The notes under the pieces: generated by a model
Seen by the model: only the letters and a program-made list of their open reading frames with translations
Databases searched by the model: none
Told to the model about the DNA's origin: nothing
Shown: positions 37,587-45,188 of the stretch, one piece after another
Layout of the letters: each line of letters begins with the position of its first letter
How positions within the stretch are numbered: the first letter of the stretch is position 1
Source: JAXGXQ01 sp040772685
GTDB lineage: Bacteria; Bacillota; Clostridia; Saccharofermentanales; UBA5734
Length of the DNA: 64,000 bases
Assembly (NCBI GenBank): GCA_040772685.1
Contig: JAXGXQ010000004.1
Location: 62,001-126,000 of the forward strand
Direction: 5' to 3'
Translations under genes and position numbers: made by a program

Positions 37587-37657
37587 AACAGCACGATTAC
37601 TTTCCTCAATAATGGTACTATTATCTATAAGCATTTATTCATAAGCAGTGAAAAAAT

Positions 37658-37682
37658 TTGCCTTGCAAATAATTGCAGGCAA
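37658..37682 (+). repeat. Hairpin in the double-rubredoxin leader
   Basis: TTGCC/GGCAA and TGCAA/TTGCA stems with one bulged T and an ATAA loop, 20 bases before the rubredoxin ATG. It has no U-tract. It may protect the mRNA end or mark an internal processing site within the cluster. Confidence 0.4.
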
Positions 37683-37701
37683 CAAGTCAGGAGTTATTAA
37701 A

Positions 37702-38385
37702 ATGGCAAAATACGTTTGTTCCGTTTGCGGCTACATCTATGACGAAGCAAAAGGTATTCCCGAAGCTGGCATTGACCCGGGTACAACATGGGAGGAACTG
37801 CCTGAGGACTGGGCTTGCCCTCTCTGCGGTGCGGCAAAATCCGAGTTTGATGAACAAAGCGAGCCAGGCACATCTGCAGAAAATAAGACTGTGTCAGCAA
37901 CACCGGCATCTACAGAGACATCAACAGACATGAAAGAGATGTCTCCACTTGAGCTAAGTGCGCTTTGCACAAATCTTGCGCGAGGCTGCGAAAAACAATA
38001 TAAGCCGGAAGCAGCGGCTCTCTTTAAGGAATTGGCAGAATACTTTAAGGCAACCTCAGTACCGGCCAAAGATCCGGATTTTACAAAATTAACTGCTTTG
38101 ATTGAAAATGATTTGCAAGAAGGCTTTCCGCAGGCTAATTCTGTGTCTGCAGATGCCAAGGATCGGGGTGCACTTCGCGCTCTAGTTTGGAGTGAAAAAG
38201 TCACACGCATTCAGAAATCTCTTTTAACACGCTATCAAAAAGAGGGCGACGCCATGCTGGAAAATACCGGCGTCTTTGTTTGCACTATTTGCGGCTTCAT
38301 TTACATAGGAGATACACCACCGGAAGTCTGCCCTGTTTGCAAGGTGCCAAATTGGAAATTTGAAAAGATTGAAGGGAGACAGTAA
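37702..38385 (+). CDS. Double-rubredoxin electron carrier protein
   Basis: 227 residues. A complete rubredoxin domain at 1-50 uses C6-x2-C9 and C39-x2-C42. A Thr/Ser/Glu-rich linker follows, then a helical stretch, and a second rubredoxin-like domain at the C-terminus with C194-x2-C197 and C210-x2-C213 (ICGFIYIGDTPPEVCPVC, the short rubrerythrin type). It is probably a two-centre electron carrier or a rubrerythrin relative without the diiron ligands. AGGAG precedes ATG 37702; an earlier in-frame GTG at 37648 has none. Distance from NifX2 is 115 bases, so it may have its own promoter. Confidence 0.85.
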   Translation: MAKYVCSVCGYIYDEAKGIPEAGIDPGTTWEELPEDWACPLCGAAKSEFDEQSEPGTSAENKTVSATPASTETSTDMKEMSPLELSALCTNLARGCEKQYKPEAAALFKELAEYFKATSVPAKDPDFTKLTALIENDLQEGFPQANSVSADAKDRGALRALVWSEKVTRIQKSLLTRYQKEGDAMLENTGVFVCTICGFIYIGDTPPEVCPVCKVPNWKFEKIEGRQ

Positions 38386-38387
38386 AA

Positions 38388-38864
38388 ATGGCTGATAAAT
38401 TTGCAGTTAGAAATATTCGCTTGTGTACAAAGGACTGTCTGTGCCTTTACGTCTGTCCTACCGGAGCAACAGATACAGAGAATAGCGTTATTGATGTTGC
38501 CAAGTGCATTGGTTGTGGCGACTGCGCCGATGCTTGCCCGTCAGGCGCTATTTCAATGGTACCGAAGGTGTACCCGCAGCAGCAAGAAAAAACGGAACCT
38601 GTCATCAATGCGCTTAAAGCGATAATGAGAAGCAAGGCAGAACAGGAGAGCATCGCTGCCGGGTTATCAGGAAAACTGGCTGTTGCTTTTGAAAAATCAA
38701 ACCAGATCATGGCGGAGGATATTATCCGCGAAGCAGGATATATGCTGCCGCAAAGCGAGAATGCAAAGAAATTTCTAGAATCACTGCTGGCACAAAAGCA
38801 AGCAGAGGAAGGGTTTCCAAAAGAAACAGCTGAAAAACTATTGGAGACTTTTAATCTAAACTAA
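38388..38864 (+). CDS. 4Fe-4S ferredoxin-like protein with helical C-terminus
   Basis: 158 residues. The N-terminal 60 residues hold two cluster motifs: an unusual CTKDCLCLYVCP (C-x3-C-x-C-x3-C) and a standard CIGCGDCADACP. The C-terminal 95 residues are helical with repeated IREAGYMLPQ and FLESLLAQKQ segments and no recognised motif. The pattern fits a ferredoxin paired with rubrerythrin/rubredoxin genes in Clostridia. It follows the double-rubredoxin gene after two bases, so electron transfer between them is plausible. Its end overlaps the convergent RCC1 gene by 4 bases. Confidence 0.83.
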   Translation: MADKFAVRNIRLCTKDCLCLYVCPTGATDTENSVIDVAKCIGCGDCADACPSGAISMVPKVYPQQQEKTEPVINALKAIMRSKAEQESIAAGLSGKLAVAFEKSNQIMAEDIIREAGYMLPQSENAKKFLESLLAQKQAEEGFPKETAEKLLETFNLN

Positions 38865-40603
38865 TCTACTTTCGCGGGTGATTTTCGCAGCTTAAAATGG
38901 CGTAACCCGAAAAATACGCCTACAGCTACAAGAAGGAGAACAGCAGCAATTATATAGATTTGATATGTGTTTGCCGGCCGCGGCGCGCTTTCTTCGCCGA
39001 AAACATACGTTGTATCCCAGGGAACCTGTAAAGGCAGAATTTTATCCGGGTCGCCCCGATCGTAAACTGTTTTGCCCAGCAAGGCTGTCCGCGCTTCCAG
39101 CACGGTTGAATAAGGCGCTCCTTCTGCAAGTGCGGGGATACTTATGCCGCGAAATTTGGTTTCAATCAGGTTTTCGCTGTTGCCGAGCTGGCCATTGCTG
39201 TTTCGGCCGGCAGCTCCGAATAACCCGCGACTGCTGAACAGCAAAACATGACCGCCGCCGATGGCAGCTGATTCGATCGGCAAATACGTATTGCCCGTGT
39301 GGCCCTGGTCATTCGTCAGTAGTAAAGCAGGTTTATCTGCGTTTTTTTCATTGCCGGTTCCCAGCTGGCGGTAGTCATTGCTGCCCCAGATCAGAATTCT
39401 GTCAGTGCGTGGATCTGCCTCAGGCACTTCCGTCGCAACCGGAGGCACAGCACGCCGTTTACTGACGATCAGTAATGAGTTGCCATAGCCCGCTGCCAGC
39501 GCTTTGATTTCGAAATCGGCACCGGCAGTTGCTGCCCACTCTATTTCAACCGGTGAAGCAGAAAGTGCCTCGGGAGAATAATTTGAACCCGAGCCAAGCT
39601 GGCCCAGTGCGTTGTCGCCAAAAGCCAAAAGTTTCTGGCCGCCTTGCCCGGCAGCCTGTGTTGGGTTCGGGCTGACAGAATCAGCGGTTGTCCTGGTGAC
39701 AACCAGACTGTGATCATTACCGGCTGCGATTAGTGTTGCATTGGCAATTCCTGGTACAGGCCGCATTTCACTGCGGGAATTTTGGCTGCCATCACCAAGC
39801 TGGCCTCGTTGATTGTCGCCAAAAGATAAGACTTCACCTGTATCCAGCAGAATCAGGCTGTGAGCGCTGCCGGCAGCAACTGCTACCGCGCCAGATGCCA
39901 ATATCTGCTGGGGTCGGACAACGCGCCGGGCAATCAGTTCTCCGGCTTCGTTCTGGACATTTTCCCCACGGGCAGGCCCGCATTGCCCGGCGGTATTGTC
40001 GCCAAAAACCCAGACACTGCCATCCTGTCCGAGCACCATTGTATGGTAGGAGCCTGCTGCCACCGTCGCGGCAGGCGGAATTCCTGCAATCATTTGCGGT
40101 ATTGAATAGTTGACTACATCACCGGTTCCCAGCTGGCCAAATGCGTTGCGCCCGAATGTCTGCACCCTGCCGTCGATTGTCAGAACAACGCTGTGAAAAG
40201 CCCCAGCCGCAGCAAAAACGGCCGTGCCTTGTGTAAGGGATTGGCTCATGCCTGTTCGCGGCGCCTCATTTCCCACACCAAGCTGGCCATAAGTATTGTC
40301 GCCAAAGCTGATTACCCTGCCGTCTGCATGCACCAGCAATGAATGGAGCTGGCCAGCCGCTAAAGCTATGGATCGCAAAACAAGCGTTTCGGACGGAGGA
40401 TTCTGCACCGAAGGCGGCTGTTCTTTCTCAGCAGTCGTTTCGGCAGGTACTGGCTGTTCTTCGCTGAGTGCGGATTCAGCAGGTTCTGGTGATCCGGATG
40501 TTTCTGCAAGAACCAGCTGGCCGGGTGCGGCGGCAACAAGAAAAATTATTAATAAGAGAGTCACTGTTCCAGAAATATATTTTTTGCGTAAATTTTGTTT
40601 CAT
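38861..40603 (-). CDS. Membrane-anchored RCC1-repeat protein
   Basis: 580 residues. A signal peptide (1 to about 33, cleavage near LVLA) is followed by a Pro/Glu-rich segment to about 75. Then come seven RCC1-type repeats recognised by the FGDNxxGQLGxG pattern (the sixth reads WGSNDYRQLGTGN, the seventh GRNSNGQLGN), enough for one closed seven-bladed propeller. A C-terminal transmembrane helix (about 548-566) and a basic tail anchor it. So the propeller faces outside. RCC1 propellers usually bind proteins or carry ligands; no target is known. A GAGGAGG ribosome binding site lies in a small hairpin (40614-40626). Confidence 0.9.
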   Translation of the reverse strand: MKQNLRKKYISGTVTLLLIIFLVAAAPGQLVLAETSGSPEPAESALSEEQPVPAETTAEKEQPPSVQNPPSETLVLRSIALAAGQLHSLLVHADGRVISFGDNTYGQLGVGNEAPRTGMSQSLTQGTAVFAAAGAFHSVVLTIDGRVQTFGRNAFGQLGTGDVVNYSIPQMIAGIPPAATVAAGSYHTMVLGQDGSVWVFGDNTAGQCGPARGENVQNEAGELIARRVVRPQQILASGAVAVAAGSAHSLILLDTGEVLSFGDNQRGQLGDGSQNSRSEMRPVPGIANATLIAAGNDHSLVVTRTTADSVSPNPTQAAGQGGQKLLAFGDNALGQLGSGSNYSPEALSASPVEIEWAATAGADFEIKALAAGYGNSLLIVSKRRAVPPVATEVPEADPRTDRILIWGSNDYRQLGTGNEKNADKPALLLTNDQGHTGNTYLPIESAAIGGGHVLLFSSRGLFGAAGRNSNGQLGNSENLIETKFRGISIPALAEGAPYSTVLEARTALLGKTVYDRGDPDKILPLQVPWDTTYVFGEESAPRPANTYQIYIIAAVLLLVAVGVFFGLRHFKLRKSPAKVD

Positions 40604-40613
40604 AATTTATATC

Positions 40614-40626
40614 CTCCTCAGAGGAG
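40614..40626 (-). promoter_or_regulatory. Hairpin hiding the RCC1 gene ribosome binding site
   Basis: On the minus strand CTCCTC-T-GAGGAG forms a short hairpin whose 3' arm is the ribosome binding site. Translation may be dampened unless the hairpin opens. Confidence 0.4.
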
Positions 40627-40673
40627 TTTGCAGCAGGCAGGTTGTCTGGTCGCTCAAGCGCGAATATGCTAAC

Positions 40674-40682
40674 ATCATATCA
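40674..40682 (-). promoter_or_regulatory. Extended -10 promoter of the RCC1 gene
   Basis: Minus-strand TGA then TATGAT (plus-strand 40674-40682), about 70 bases before the ATG. No clear -35. Confidence 0.4.
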
Positions 40683-40758
40683 TCGCAGTCTGAACAGGTG
40701 CAATGAGGCGCTTAAACGCCGCAGGGCCAACGTTTAGTGAGAGGCGGCAGCCGCGCCC

Positions 40759-42216
40759 ATGATTACTTACCAACCGATGTATCTCCCTATCCCGGTAGAT
40801 TTCCTTTATATCTGGCAAGTCATAATCGACGCCGGTCATGATGCCTTATTTGTCGGCGGCTGCATTCGTGATCTTATTCTCAACGAGCCTGTGCACGATT
40901 ACGACTTGGCAACCTCAGCCCTTCCTGAACAGATCATGGAGCTATTTCCGCATGTGCTGCCCACAGGCATTCAGCACGGTACAGTCACTGTGCGTCATCA
41001 TGGCAAAAGTATCGAAGTAACAACATTCCGCCTGGAAAAAGAATACCGGGACAGCAGACGGCCGGATTCAGTGGATTTTATCAGTCGTGTCGACGAAGAC
41101 CTCGAGCGGCGTGATTTTACCTGCAACAGTATGGCCTACCGGCCAGACCTTGGTTTACTGGATTTATTTGATGGTCTTGGCGATCTGAAGCGTCATAGCC
41201 TGCGTACTGTCGGAGCCGCCGCGGCCCGGTTTGGTGAAGATGCCTTGCGGATGCTTAGAGCCGTTCGCTTTTGCGCACAACTTGATCTGGTACCCGAAAT
41301 GTCACTGCTGGTGGCCGCAGAGTTGCAGCAGGATCTGATTTACCGGTTAAGCAAAGAGCGCATTGCGTCAGAGTTCAGTCGGACCTGCGGTACAAGATTT
41401 CTGGAACGTTTAGAAGCTTTCGCCGGCACTGGGGTAATGCGCACTTCTATGGCGGCTCTGGGCCTTGAAGTTGCTGATGAAAGTGAAATGGTATGGTTAC
41501 TGCAAAGACTTTTACCCGGCAAAGAGAATCTGCTGGATCTTCCAGCTGAGCTTAATTCTGCAGTGGGACTACTTGCGGTTCTTCTGGCACGCCGCCCGGC
41601 CGCGGCCGCCGCACTGACACTTGAAGAAAGCCGTTTGGCAGCTAATACCCGCGCCCTGCGGTGCAGTCTGGTCCAGAACGCGCGTTTTTCAGCGGCTGTA
41701 GCAGACCAGGCTGCTGCTTTGCTGCTTGCTGTTGCTGATTTGTGTGAACCCTCGCCCGAGCCAGAATGGGTGAGGGTGCGCTTAATCGCCGGCAGGATCC
41801 TGCTTACCTGCCAGCTGGCTGCCGATGACGCCCGTGCGACAGTTGTTTGGGCCAGCCGCTTGCTCTGCCTGCTTGTAGGACAGAATCCAACCAGCGACGC
41901 AGACCAAAGCCGCTGGCAGCGTTGGCAGGGCTTGCCTGCCTGGCTTGATTCAGTCGCAAGTGAGGCGTTTGTTAATGCTGCTCAGACCATGGAATCGAAC
42001 GCTGACTTGATCTCAGTTAAGGAACTGCCTGTCAGTGGCAGGGATTTGATTGACCTTGGCTTGCAGCCAGGACCGCAACTGGGTGATTTACTGGAAAACT
42101 TACTTATGTTCGCGGTGAGACAGCCTGAAAGGCCGGGCCGCGAGCACTTATTGGCTTTAGCGGCCACCATGGCACCTGAAAATTCAAGTGTTCCCCCCGT
42201 AAACGGTATGCTATAA
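40759..42216 (+). CDS. cca: CCA tRNA nucleotidyltransferase
   Basis: 485 residues, slightly longer than typical class II bacterial CCA enzymes. It adds or repairs the CCA end of tRNAs using CTP and ATP. The catalytic signature is G33-G34-x2-R37-D38 and D47-x-D49 (GGCIRDLILNEPVHDYDL). Next come the RRDFTCNSMAYRP motif (near 118) and the RFGEDALRMLRAVRFCAQ region. No HD phosphatase motif is seen. The start is uncertain (ATG 40759 or 40777; no ribosome binding site). tRNA genes in this window already encode CCA, so repair is the likely role. Confidence 0.93.
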   Translation: MITYQPMYLPIPVDFLYIWQVIIDAGHDALFVGGCIRDLILNEPVHDYDLATSALPEQIMELFPHVLPTGIQHGTVTVRHHGKSIEVTTFRLEKEYRDSRRPDSVDFISRVDEDLERRDFTCNSMAYRPDLGLLDLFDGLGDLKRHSLRTVGAAAARFGEDALRMLRAVRFCAQLDLVPEMSLLVAAELQQDLIYRLSKERIASEFSRTCGTRFLERLEAFAGTGVMRTSMAALGLEVADESEMVWLLQRLLPGKENLLDLPAELNSAVGLLAVLLARRPAAAAALTLEESRLAANTRALRCSLVQNARFSAAVADQAAALLLAVADLCEPSPEPEWVRVRLIAGRILLTCQLAADDARATVVWASRLLCLLVGQNPTSDADQSRWQRWQGLPAWLDSVASEAFVNAAQTMESNADLISVKELPVSGRDLIDLGLQPGPQLGDLLENLLMFAVRQPERPGREHLLALAATMAPENSSVPPVNGML

Positions 42217-42228
42217 TATAAACCGTTT
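42201..42228 (+). promoter_or_regulatory. Extended -10 promoter framed by an inverted repeat
   Basis: TGC-TATAAT at 42209-42217 sits inside an inverted repeat, AAACGGT 42201-42207 and ACCGTTT 42222-42228. It overlaps the cca stop and would drive the PP2C-LysM gene 130 bases on. Framing of a -10 box suggests an operator, though a hairpin in the cca 3' end is the other option. Confidence 0.4.
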
Positions 42229-42357
42229 GTTAGAAGTTTTTTCAGGTTTTGCACGTATAGCACCGTTCTGATTACAGTTTCAGCACCGTAAACTCCGCGC
42301 AAAATTCCGTTTGATTACTTCAGCGCGCTAAATGAGTGGTAAATTTGGAGGGAAACC

Positions 42358-43932
42358 ATGGCAAAACCAATAAAGGCCGCAACTACCCGAATTTCTGCTA
42401 CTGTGACCGCACGTTATAATCCTGCCGCGGGCGCAACCGATGCTTTCTACCTAGATGGCCGAATGAACAGCCGCAGGGAAATGCGAGCTGCCGATATAAC
42501 CCTGGATCGTGAAGATCGAGGCTTTTTCTATGCCGCTTTCGCTCATGCCGGAGCAAATAACGCTGATGAAGGTGTTGCGGCACGCGCCCGTCAGGCGCTG
42601 GACAACATGCTTTACAATATGAAGCAAACCGGCAGGAACATCGATTCCGAAATCAACGAGCTGGCCGATACTGCAGTTGAAGTAGCCGGTAGAATCACAT
42701 TGCAGCACGATAACGTCCGTCAGCCCTACTTCGCCGGAGTTATTGTCCGCGATTCTGAACTTGCAGCCATCACTATGGGTGGCGGTTGTGCTTATCTTTA
42801 TCGCAACAATATTCTGTATCCGCTGACAACCGACGATTATCCCCTGGAACCAATCGATCAGGACGGCAACCCGGTTGATCGTCTCAACATTTATTGTGCC
42901 GGAGTCGCCGGAACTGTACGATATTCAAACATCGCCCAACTGGCAGTCGACGATTGTCTGATTGTCTGTAATCTGGAACTGATGGAAGCAATTGGCCAGC
43001 GTGAAATTCTGCGCCTGCTTGATGAAGCAGAGGACCAATGCGAAGCTGCCGGCATGGTAATTACAGCAGCCGCTGCCAAACAGCCGAACACTTCCATGCA
43101 GTTTTTAATTGGTTTCGTTGAGGAAATTTCAGCTGCTGAACGTGTTACCCGCAGTGGCGGACGTACTGGCTTTGGCTCGACAGTAGCAGGCGGTTTCGGT
43201 TCTTTTGGCTCAGGTGGCAACAGGCCGCAAACTGCCAGTTACGAACCACCGGTGAATAAAGCTCCTGCCGTTGAGTCCGCAGATTCAACCAGCACTGATG
43301 CTGTTGACTTCAGTGCCGCCGCTTCATCGCACATCAAGCCGGAACCGTTCGCGTCAGCCTTCGCCTCCAAGCCAGACGATCAAAATACTTCCGACTTCGC
43401 TCAAACAACCGGTGGTTTTGATTATAACCGGTTACAGGAACCTGCATATAAACAGTCATCTCAGGCCGACCAAGGCTCGGATCCTTTCTCTGAGGACGTT
43501 TATTATAATGACGATTTCCGTGAAACAGGCCGCGGCAAGCGAGTCGCGTTTTATGCCCTACTCGCTCTTATTGCCATTGCCAGTCTGTTCGCGATCTACT
43601 CCATGCTGTTCAAGAAAGATGACCCCGGCTCTACTGTCAATACAACCAGCAATACAACGGTAGCAACAACAAGCAGCAATAGTACGACAGCAGCCAGTTC
43701 CACCGGTACAACTGACGGCACCAGCATGACATCCGGCACGACAACTGCCAGTACGCAGGTTGGCGGCTTGCCGGCGAAGCACACTGTTGTTTCGGGCGAC
43801 ACATTCTACAGCATAGCTAAAAAATATTATAATGAGTCCACTCCTGAGCTCTGGAAACTGATCAAAGACGCGAATAATATGACGTCTGATAATCTCCAGG
43901 TTGGTCAGGTTCTGACCATTCCAGTCCGTTAA
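42358..43932 (+). CDS. PP2C-like / transmembrane / LysM fusion protein
   Basis: 524 residues. Residues about 10-255 resemble a PP2C phosphatase fold (strands around TARYNPAAGATDAFYLDG, ITMGGGCAYLYRNNILYPLT, LAVDDCLIVCNLELMEAI), but the metal-binding DG motif is replaced (FAHAGANN), so it is probably a pseudophosphatase. A Gly/Ser-rich linker leads to one transmembrane helix at about 396-418, then a Thr/Ser-rich extracellular stalk (421-472) and a C-terminal LysM domain at 475-522 (HTVVSGDTFYSIAKKYYN...LQVGQVLTIP). LysM binds peptidoglycan, so the protein could link wall state to a cytosolic signalling domain. GGAGG precedes the ATG. Confidence 0.8.
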   Translation: MAKPIKAATTRISATVTARYNPAAGATDAFYLDGRMNSRREMRAADITLDREDRGFFYAAFAHAGANNADEGVAARARQALDNMLYNMKQTGRNIDSEINELADTAVEVAGRITLQHDNVRQPYFAGVIVRDSELAAITMGGGCAYLYRNNILYPLTTDDYPLEPIDQDGNPVDRLNIYCAGVAGTVRYSNIAQLAVDDCLIVCNLELMEAIGQREILRLLDEAEDQCEAAGMVITAAAAKQPNTSMQFLIGFVEEISAAERVTRSGGRTGFGSTVAGGFGSFGSGGNRPQTASYEPPVNKAPAVESADSTSTDAVDFSAAASSHIKPEPFASAFASKPDDQNTSDFAQTTGGFDYNRLQEPAYKQSSQADQGSDPFSEDVYYNDDFRETGRGKRVAFYALLALIAIASLFAIYSMLFKKDDPGSTVNTTSNTTVATTSSNSTTAASSTGTTDGTSMTSGTTTASTQVGGLPAKHTVVSGDTFYSIAKKYYNESTPELWKLIKDANNMTSDNLQVGQVLTIPVR

Positions 43933-44040
43933 TACCGATGTCAGTAAGCTCGTGCTGATTATCCGGCCTGGATCGGAAACGTTGACATAGCCGAAACAGG
44001 TTGGAATACCTGTGCGATCATATTTACAAGGAGTAAGATT

Positions 44041-45111
44041 ATGTATAAAAGACTCTTCATCCCCGGCCCGGTAGATGTTAAGCCAGAGGTACTGGCCAAA
44101 ATGGCCGGACCAATGATTGGTCACCGGACGAAAGACGCTTCAGCTCTGCAGAAATCCATTTCGGATAAACTGCGTCAGTTGATGTACACCGAAAATGAAA
44201 TTCTCTTGTCAACTTCCTCGGGCAGCGGCCTGATGGAAGGTGCGATCCGCTCCTGCACCGCCAAACGCGCAGCGGTTTTCTCTATTGGAGCATTCGGTGA
44301 CCGCTGGTTCAGGATGGCGGAAAGTAACGGTGTGCCTGCGGATAAATTTTCTTTTGAGCTTGGCAGCTGCCCCGGAGCGGAAGATGTTGAAAAAGTCCTT
44401 GCCACAGGAAATTATGATCTTATAACAATAACCCATAATGAAACAGCTACCGGTGTTGCAACCCCGCTTGAGCCGATTGCTGAAGTATTGCGGCGTTATC
44501 CTGAAGTGGTCTTCTGTGTCGATAGTGTCAGCTCTCTGGGCGGACATAAAATTGAAGTTGATAAGCTTGGGATCGATATCTGTATCGCTTCCTCACAAAA
44601 ATGTCTTGGCTTGCCCCCCGGATTATCACTTTGCTCAGTTTCGGAAAAAGCAATTCAGAATGCGCTTAAAGTGCCGCACCGCGGTTTGTATTTTGACTAC
44701 GTAGAACTGTATAAATTTGTGAAGGAAAAAAATTATCAGTATCCGTCTACGCCGTCTTTGTCGCACATGTATGCGTTGGACTTCCAGCTGGACCGGATTC
44801 TGGCGGAAGGGCTGGATAACCGCTTCGCGCGTCATATCGCTATGGCGGAACGCGTTCGTGCCTGGGCTGGTGAGCATTTCTCGCTCTTTGCCCAGGAACA
44901 CTGCCGTTCAAATACAGTTACCTGTATCCGCAATGGCCCTGATTTTAGCTTTACCAGTCTCAACAGCGCGCTGGGCGAACGCGGTTTCAGTATTTCCAAT
45001 GGTTATGGAAAAACCAAAGATCTGACTTTCCGCATAGCCCATATGGCGGATGCCACACTCGCGGACATCGACGAGCTTTTAGCCGCTATCGATGATGTTC
45101 TGCAATTATAA
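44041..45111 (+). CDS. Class V aminotransferase, probable phosphoserine transaminase
   Basis: 356 residues, PLP fold type I. The catalytic lysine is K187 in SSQKCLGLPPG, and FCVDSVSSLGGHKIE carries the aspartate that binds the PLP nitrogen. The N-terminus FIPGPVDVKPEVLAKMAGPMIGHRT is that of the serine-pyruvate/alanine-glyoxylate subgroup rather than classical SerC. Because serA lies 77 bases downstream, it probably acts as the phosphoserine aminotransferase of serine synthesis, as seen in several anaerobes. Serine-glyoxylate or serine-pyruvate transamination is the alternative. AAGGAG precedes the ATG. Confidence 0.88.
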   Translation: MYKRLFIPGPVDVKPEVLAKMAGPMIGHRTKDASALQKSISDKLRQLMYTENEILLSTSSGSGLMEGAIRSCTAKRAAVFSIGAFGDRWFRMAESNGVPADKFSFELGSCPGAEDVEKVLATGNYDLITITHNETATGVATPLEPIAEVLRRYPEVVFCVDSVSSLGGHKIEVDKLGIDICIASSQKCLGLPPGLSLCSVSEKAIQNALKVPHRGLYFDYVELYKFVKEKNYQYPSTPSLSHMYALDFQLDRILAEGLDNRFARHIAMAERVRAWAGEHFSLFAQEHCRSNTVTCIRNGPDFSFTSLNSALGERGFSISNGYGKTKDLTFRIAHMADATLADIDELLAAIDDVLQL

Positions 45112-45188
45112 TCAGCTATGCTATATCAGGTAAGACAAAACTCTGGCACAATGCCGAGTTCTGTCCTGCCCTTTCGAGGAGTAAATAA

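Noticed and set aside
34028..38870. Attachment-site repeat of the tRNA-Ala 3' end flanking the ORP-like cluster
   Set aside because: No copy of the tRNA 3' segment was found on the far side of the cluster, so an integrative element is not supported.
45135..45166. Stem-loop between the aminotransferase and serA as an attenuator
   Set aside because: The stem is interrupted and lacks a U-tract or an alternative fold I could identify.
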